This document shows, one piece after another, positions 6,901 through 9,664 of a DNA stretch of 9,664 bases. Each line of letters starts with the position of its first letter. Positions within the stretch are counted from its first letter, which is position 1. The position numbers and the translations under genes were made by a program. This stretch comes from Alphaproteobacteria bacterium. GTDB taxonomy: Bacteria > Pseudomonadota > Alphaproteobacteria > UBA828. The stretch lies in the NCBI GenBank assembly GCA_030604165.1, contig JAUVWK010000084.1, positions 1-9,664 on the forward strand, read 5' to 3'. The notes beneath the pieces were generated by a model. It was not told the DNA's origin, made no database searches, and was given only the letters and a program-made list of their open reading frames with translations.

Positions 6901-7454
6901 CGCAGGCGAAGCTCAGCCTCGTGACGCCGCGCATGGAGGCCGGTGATACCGGAGGCCTCCTCAAGGATGCTGCGCCGTTGCAGCGGCTTGGCGTTGATGA
7001 TGTCGTTGATGCGTCCCTGGGCGACCAACGCGGAGCTGTGCGCGCCGGTGGCAAAATCGGCGAACAGGAGCTGTACGTCGCGCGCCCTGACCTCCTGGCC
7101 GTTGACCCGATAGCTCGAGCCCTCGCCGCGGTCGATACGCCGCACCACGTCGATCTCGGTATGCTCGTTGAAGGCCGCTGGCGCGGTGCGCTCGTCGTTG
7201 TCGATCACCAGGCCCACCTCGGCCACATTACGGGGCGCGCGGGTGTCGGTGCCGCTGAAGATCACGTCGTCCATGGCGCCGCCCCGCACCTGCTTGGGCG
7301 AGGTTTCGCCCATGACCCAGCGCAGGGCCTCGACGATGTTGGATTTGCCGCAGCCGTTCGGCCCGACGATCCCGGTCATGCCGGGCTCGATCGCCAATTC
7401 GGTCGGGTCGATAAAGGACTTGAAGCCCGACAGTTTGAGCTTCGTGAAGTGCAC
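3996..7454 (-). CDS. smc: Chromosome segregation protein SMC (condensin ATPase)
   Basis: This 1152-residue protein is full length for bacterial SMC. The N-terminal ATPase half opens MHFTKLKLSGFKSFIDPTEL and has Walker A GPNGCGKS at 31-38. Two long Ala/Glu/Arg coiled-coil arms (roughly 165-490 and 640-1000) flank a hinge at about 495-640, which contains EPGYEAALGAALGDDL and LVSRDGALWRWDGF as in alphaproteobacterial SMCs. The C-terminal half carries the ABC signature LLSGGEK (around 1050-1056), Walker B ICVLDEVDAPLDD (D1079, E1080) and the H-loop VTHH (about 1113). SMC dimers with ScpA/ScpB extrude DNA loops and help chromosome arms segregate; scpAB are not here. The start is GTG at 7454, with GAGG 9 bases upstream, 15 bases after the dsbA-like stop, so the two are probably cotranscribed. 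No lesions seen. Confidence 0.98.
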   Translation of the reverse strand: MHFTKLKLSGFKSFIDPTELAIEPGMTGIVGPNGCGKSNIVEALRWVMGETSPKQVRGGAMDDVIFSGTDTRAPRNVAEVGLVIDNDERTAPAAFNEHTEIDVVRRIDRGEGSSYRVNGQEVRARDVQLLFADFATGAHSSALVAQGRINDIINAKPLQRRSILEEASGITGLHARRHEAELRLRGAETNLERLEDVVGALETQLQGLKRQSRQANRYRRVSESLRQFEALLLHLRWTNAGADVADAERELAAANARVTELTREAATATTEQAGAAERLPALRQTEAATAAALHRLAVARDGLEAEERRVAETRQDLLRRREQIAADVVREETLATDAGSAIARLEEERESLRAAAAGDEDAERAAGAAMAEASAAVGAVEERLTRLTEEVAATEAQRTTLARRSEETQSRIGRLEVQKAEAERQRETLAAQTKDSRALDEAATEAKRARGALDQAKAEEEDAERAREECRQRESEARERLQAAEAVLARLSAEDSAIRELLAQVEPALGPAIADGVTVEPGYEAALGAALGDDLEAPQNADAAVHWAALGPLAEPPPLPAGAEPLDRFVQAPPALERRLCQVGVVAPEQGAALRAQLRPGQCLVSRDGALWRWDGFTVASEAPTAAATRLKQRNRLSTLKGELATAETARLGAADGATQAARALQTAAQAAGAARTTMEGATEALHEARERHATLAANAAAEASRLNAMTETAARLDAELAESRREFSEAQAALETVTPPEEGRAEIARLRERLVELRQTYEESARAHDRTAREAAQRTQRLGELAEQHESWRARADGTAERLAELTARRREIETETAALEGRPAEIATQRRTLLDEIETTERARGVAADALAEGEAALAQCDRALKTAEHTLAAAREDRVRFEGLRDQAEQACATVAAQIADRLACPADQALSQAGMAEETELPTAEDVEARIQRLSRERDNIGPVNLRAEAEAQELEQQISVMLHERTDLEAAIARLRQGIGSLNREGRERVLAAFGEIDGHFRSLFTSLFGGGHAHLELVDSEDPLEAGLEVMASPPGKRLQSLSLLSGGEKALTALALLFAAFLTNPAPICVLDEVDAPLDDSNVGRFCSLVAELARKTQTRFIVVTHHRMTMARVDRLFGVTMAERGISQLVSVDLADADRWRESA

Positions 7455-7469
7455 GCGCCGGATCCTCGC

Positions 7470-8114
7470 CTAGCTGTCGGGTAGCAACCGGTCGAGAACT
7501 TTGGCAAAAGCGCCGAACTTCATGTTGCCGTCGATTTTCTTGCCGTTCACGACAAAGGTCGGGGTCGAGCTCACGTCGAAATTCTGCTGCGCCTCCAGCA
7601 TCGACGTGAGAACGCGTTTTTCGAGGGCCTTGTCTTTCAGGCAGGCGTCGAAGGCTGCTGCGCTGACCCCGCCCAACTGACCGATCTGGGTCAGCGCCTT
7701 GCGATAGTCCGACGCCCTGGTCCAGTCCTCGAAGCCGTGGAATAAAGCGTCGATGAAGGCGAAATAGCGCTCGGGCCCGGCGCAGTGAGCCAGAATCGCC
7801 GCGTCCAACGCCGGTCGGTTGAGCGGAAAGTCGCGCGCTATGAAGCGCACCTTGCCGGTATCGATATAGTCGGACTTGATCTGCGGGAAGGTATCATTGT
7901 GAAAGTCGGCGCAATGCGGGCAGGTGAGCGAGAAATATTCGATCACCGTAATCGGCGCATCGGGCGCGCCGATCGCCATGTCGTCGGCCTTCTCCAGCGT
8001 CGCGGCGTCGGCCGGCTTGGTCGTCAGATGGGCCGTCAGATACGCCAGCGGCAACGCGGCGGTTGTGCCGGCGACGCTGGTCAGGCTCGCAAGAACAAAT
8101 CGTCGTGTGACCAT
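7470..8114 (-). CDS. DsbA-family thiol:disulfide oxidoreductase, exported
   Basis: This 214-residue thioredoxin-fold protein has the redox motif CPHC at 65-68 (in IEYFSLTCPHCADFH) and the cis-proline loop SSTPTFVVNGKKI with the Pro at 185. A helical insertion lies between them, as in DsbA-like (thioredoxin_4) proteins. It should catalyse or shuffle disulfides in periplasmic proteins. The N-terminus VTRRFVLASLTSVAGTTAAL is a basic then hydrophobic export signal; the TRRFVL sequence resembles a twin-arginine signal, so Tat export is possible, with cleavage likely near ADA-ATL. ATG at 8114 is preferred over the upstream GTG at 8123, because GGAG (8123-8126) is 8 bases before the ATG but overlaps the GTG. 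Extra cysteines occur mid-protein. It lies immediately upstream of smc, an arrangement I recall as common in alphaproteobacteria. Assigning it as the main DsbA would go too far. Confidence 0.92.
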   Translation of the reverse strand: MVTRRFVLASLTSVAGTTAALPLAYLTAHLTTKPADAATLEKADDMAIGAPDAPITVIEYFSLTCPHCADFHNDTFPQIKSDYIDTGKVRFIARDFPLNRPALDAAILAHCAGPERYFAFIDALFHGFEDWTRASDYRKALTQIGQLGGVSAAAFDACLKDKALEKRVLTSMLEAQQNFDVSSTPTFVVNGKKIDGNMKFGAFAKVLDRLLPDS

Positions 8115-8188
8115 GAAGGGCACTCCGAAGGGAACGTTCGAACGCGGCGGTCGGTATTGGGGCGGTAACGACAGCTATTTGAGCGGCA

Positions 8189-8217
8189 AGCATAGCGGCG
8201 GGTCCGGGCCGTCTCAA
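8189..8217 (-). promoter_or_regulatory. Candidate promoter for the dsbA-like gene and smc
   Basis: The minus strand has TTGAGA (8212-8217, 5/6 match), a 17-base spacer, and TATGCT (8189-8194, 4/6 match), giving a leader of about 68 bases before the ATG at 8114. It lies in the 174-base gap after dciA, so dsbA-smc may be expressed independently of the damaged upstream gene. Confidence 0.42.
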
Positions 8218-8257
8218 GCCGCTATCCGCTATTCCCGCGCCGGCGGTCACCTTGGCA

Positions 8258-8274
8258 CAACCGAGCTCCGGTTG
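8258..8274 (-). other. Hairpin downstream of dciA
   Basis: CAACCG and CGGTTG form a perfect 6-bp stem with a 5-base loop, starting 14 bases after the final stop codon of the dciA region. No T run follows in either direction. It may be a weak or factor-dependent 3' end or a stability element, but a terminator function is not demonstrated by sequence. Confidence 0.3.
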
Positions 8275-8288
8275 CAAAACCTATTCAT

Positions 8289-8528
8289 CTAAAGGGGGTT
8301 GCCGGTACGAGCCCGTGCGACCACGGCCCGTCCGAGACCCTCCAGCGCGGTCTTGAGGGACTGGTCGCGCGTCCCCTCGAGCGAGGCGGCCAGGGCTTTC
8401 TCCTCGGCCGCGTCGAGCGCGCGCGGCCGCCGGACTTCGGGGCGCGCGGTTTCCGGCAGTGGGCCACGAACCAAGCTGAGCCGGGTCGCCGCCCGGAAGC
8501 CGAAATAGCACGCGATGCGCTCGAGGAT
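8289..8528 (-). pseudogene. Detached C-terminal part of the dciA-like gene, after an in-frame TAG
   Basis: The frame of the upstream DciA-like ORF continues without another stop from the codon after TAG (8529-8531) to TAG at 8289-8291. It encodes about 79 residues beginning ILERIACYFGFRAATRLSLV. That stretch is what normally completes the DUF721 domain (compare the family pattern ...QH..P.ILERIN.YFG...RL.L), followed by a charged tail with DAAEEKALAASL and ending ARARTGNPL. The fragment has no plausible ribosome site or good start codon (only a TTG at 8474), so it is unlikely to be made alone. Uninterrupted, the gene would encode about 158 residues, a normal size for alphaproteobacterial DUF721 proteins. 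The retained reading frame implies a very recent change or a sequence error. Confidence 0.75.
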
Positions 8529-8765
8529 CTACAGCTCCATATGCTGCAGCTCGGTCGCCAACGGCGCCGCCACCCGGACCTTGAGCGTGCCGTCCGGCGT
8601 GAGCCGTTCGGGCACCGTGTGACGGGCCAATTGTTCGCCCACCACCGCGGCCCAGTTGTTGACCACGTCGGCCGCGGCGAAGCCCCGCCGCCGGTACGCC
8701 CGGGCCGTGACCTTGTTCATCGTCGCGGCGAGGGTGCGCGCCTTGCGCACTGGTTTGGTCGCCAT
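8529..8765 (-). CDS. dciA: DciA-like (DUF721) protein, N-terminal ORF truncated by an amber codon
   Basis: As written this ORF gives 78 residues: a basic start (MATKPVRKARTLAATMNKVT), then the DUF721 core RRRGFAAADVVNNWAAVVGEQLARHTVPERL, then LKVRVAAPLATELQHMEL. DciA is the ancestral loader/partner of the replicative helicase DnaB in bacteria lacking DnaC/DnaI, and its DUF721 domain is KH-like. Here TAG at 8529-8531 cuts the domain before its last helix. The same frame stays open for a further 79 codons of family-like sequence. TAG ends several intact genes in this window (higB, atpF, atpF', the dsbA-like gene), so it is not a reassigned codon. ATG at 8765 follows only a weak ribosome site (GCGGAA). 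It is divergent from mutY. The family is fairly confident; whether the gene is functional is doubtful. Confidence 0.8.
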   Translation of the reverse strand: MATKPVRKARTLAATMNKVTARAYRRRGFAAADVVNNWAAVVGEQLARHTVPERLTPDGTLKVRVAAPLATELQHMEL

Positions 8766-8897
8766 CTGAGGTTCCGCGTTTCCCGGCTGGACAGCGCCGG
8801 CTATGATCGACGTATTACCGCTCCTTGGTACTAGCCAATTCTAGCGCCAGCGGCCGGCGGCGCCCAGCGGCTTGATCTGTCGGCCCCGGACCCAGCG
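8766..8897. other. Divergent intergenic region between dciA and mutY
   Basis: These 132 bases must hold promoters for both divergent genes, but I find no hexamer pair with good match and spacing in either direction. Only small symmetries are visible: TTGG-N6-CCAA at 8825-8838 and two CTAG sites 6 bases apart (8831-8834 and 8841-8844). No gene is seen. Confidence 0.35.
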
Positions 8898-9664
8898 ATG
8901 ACGAAGCGCAATCACCCGGCCCGCGGCCGCGGCAAATCGGCCGATCCGAAGGCGCTGGCCCGCAGCCTGCTCGCCTGGTACGACCGCCATCGCCGCACCT
9001 TGCCCTGGCGCGCCGGGCCCGGCCAGGCAAACGATCCCTATCGGGTCTGGCTCAGCGAAATCATGTTGCAGCAGACGACGGTTGGCGCCGTTGCCGGCTA
9101 TTTCTCGCGCTTTCTCGCGCGCTGGCCGAGCATCGCAGCGCTCGCGGCCGCCGAGCTCGACGAGGTGCTGCATGCCTGGCAGGGGCTCGGCTATTACGCG
9201 CGGGCCCGCAACTTGCACAAATGCGCGCGCCTGCTTGTCGCCGAGCATGGCGGCCGCCTGCCGCAGTCCGAGCGCGGCTTGCGCGCCTTGCCCGGCATCG
9301 GGCGCTACACGGCGGCGGCGCTCGCGGCCATCGCCTTCGACCGCCCGGCCGTGGTCGTGGACGGCAATGTCGAGCGCGTGATCGCCCGCTTGCGCGGGGT
9401 CGAGACGGCCCTGCCCGCGGCCAAGGCCGAGCTCTACCGGCTCGCGGCCGCGCTCACGCCCAAGCGGCTGCCTGGAGACTACGCCCAGGCGATCATGGAT
9501 CTCGGCGCCACGATTTGCACACCGAAGGGGCCCGCCGGTCCCGCCTGCCCGTGGGCCGAGGCCTGCCTCGCGCGGGCCGCGGGCCGTGCCGAAGCCTTGC
9601 CCCGCAAGGCGCCAAAACGCGACAAGCCGCTCCGGCTCGGCGTCGCCTTTTGGACCACGCGATC
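8898..9664 (+). CDS. mutY: A/G-specific adenine glycosylase MutY, 3'-truncated by the window end
   Basis: About 255 N-terminal residues are present, open at the window edge. MutY removes adenine mispaired with 8-oxoguanine. Seen in order: LPWRAG...NDPYRVWLSEIMLQQTTV with the catalytic Glu at E54; WQGLGYYARARNLHKCA; the helix-hairpin-helix LPGIGRYTAAALAAIAF (131 onward); and VVVDGNVERVIARL with the catalytic Asp at D155. The iron-sulfur region has C207, C217 and C223 at the spacing of E. coli C192, C202 and C208, but the position of C199 is Gly (G214, codon 9537-9539). The C-terminal 8-oxoG recognition domain is mostly outside the window. ATG at 8898 is the only usable start, since an in-frame stop lies at 8832-8834 with no ATG, GTG or TTG between. 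No clear ribosome site is seen. Confidence 0.95.
   Translation, partial: MTKRNHPARGRGKSADPKALARSLLAWYDRHRRTLPWRAGPGQANDPYRVWLSEIMLQQTTVGAVAGYFSRFLARWPSIAALAAAELDEVLHAWQGLGYYARARNLHKCARLLVAEHGGRLPQSERGLRALPGIGRYTAAALAAIAFDRPAVVVDGNVERVIARLRGVETALPAAKAELYRLAAALTPKRLPGDYAQAIMDLGATICTPKGPAGPACPWAEACLARAAGRAEALPRKAPKRDKPLRLGVAFWTTR

Noticed and set aside
6201..7484. A 427-codon plus-strand ORF opposite smc, and a 337-codon one at 5085-6098
   Set aside because: Both are antisense to a full-length, unmistakable SMC. Their composition is what high-GC coiled-coil genes produce on the opposite strand, and no domain is recognisable.
8289..8765. Genome-wide TAG recoding (or a natural readthrough signal) explaining the dciA stop
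   Set aside because: TAG is the ordinary terminator of higB, atpF, atpF' and the dsbA-like gene in this window, and no recoding element is visible around the codon. Local suppression is left open, but global reassignment is not supported.
1..9664. CRISPR array, tRNA, rRNA, insertion sequence or phage attachment site
   Set aside because: No regularly spaced repeats, tRNA-like fold, transposase or integrase reading frame, or terminal inverted repeats were seen.

Overview
The window reads as a stretch of high-GC alphaproteobacterial chromosome, most like Rhodospirillales or relatives. Three things point there: the F0 ATP synthase cluster has paired b and b' subunits in the order atpI-atpB-atpE-atpF'-atpF without the F1 genes; the SMC hinge is of the alphaproteobacterial type; and a mutY / DUF721 (dciA) / dsbA-like / smc neighbourhood is present. 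Family identities come from reading translated sequence and recalling family motifs; no database search was run.

Layout. 1-197 (+) is the 3' end of gcvP (glycine decarboxylase P-protein). 307-615 (+) encodes a small ABM-fold monooxygenase-like protein. 652-1229 (-) is a compact higBA toxin-antitoxin operon with a plausible promoter and an operator-like palindrome. 1405-3847 (-) is the F0 operon atpI, atpB, atpE, atpF', atpF, read from a good sigma70-type promoter at 3903-3931, with a strong hairpin between atpE and atpF'. 3996-7454 (-) is smc, and 7470-8114 (-) is a DsbA-family thiol oxidoreductase 15 bp upstream of it. 8289-8765 (-) is a dciA-like (DUF721) gene split by an in-frame TAG. 8898-9664 (+) is a divergent mutY, cut by the window end.

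How the genes work together. The F0 genes make the membrane half of the H+-translocating ATP synthase: a, the c ring, the b/b' stator, and the AtpI assembly factor. smc and dciA belong to chromosome organisation and helicase loading, mutY to oxidative-damage repair, and the DsbA-like protein to envelope disulfide chemistry. The higBA module is the only accessory-type element.

No undescribed multi-gene system is evident. The points most worth a second look are the amber codon inside dciA, the loss of one of the four iron-sulfur cysteines in MutY less than 1.1 kb away, the intercistronic hairpin after atpE, and the palindrome inside the higBA promoter. No gap between genes exceeds 300 bases; the longest are about 175 bases (1230-1404 and 8115-8288).
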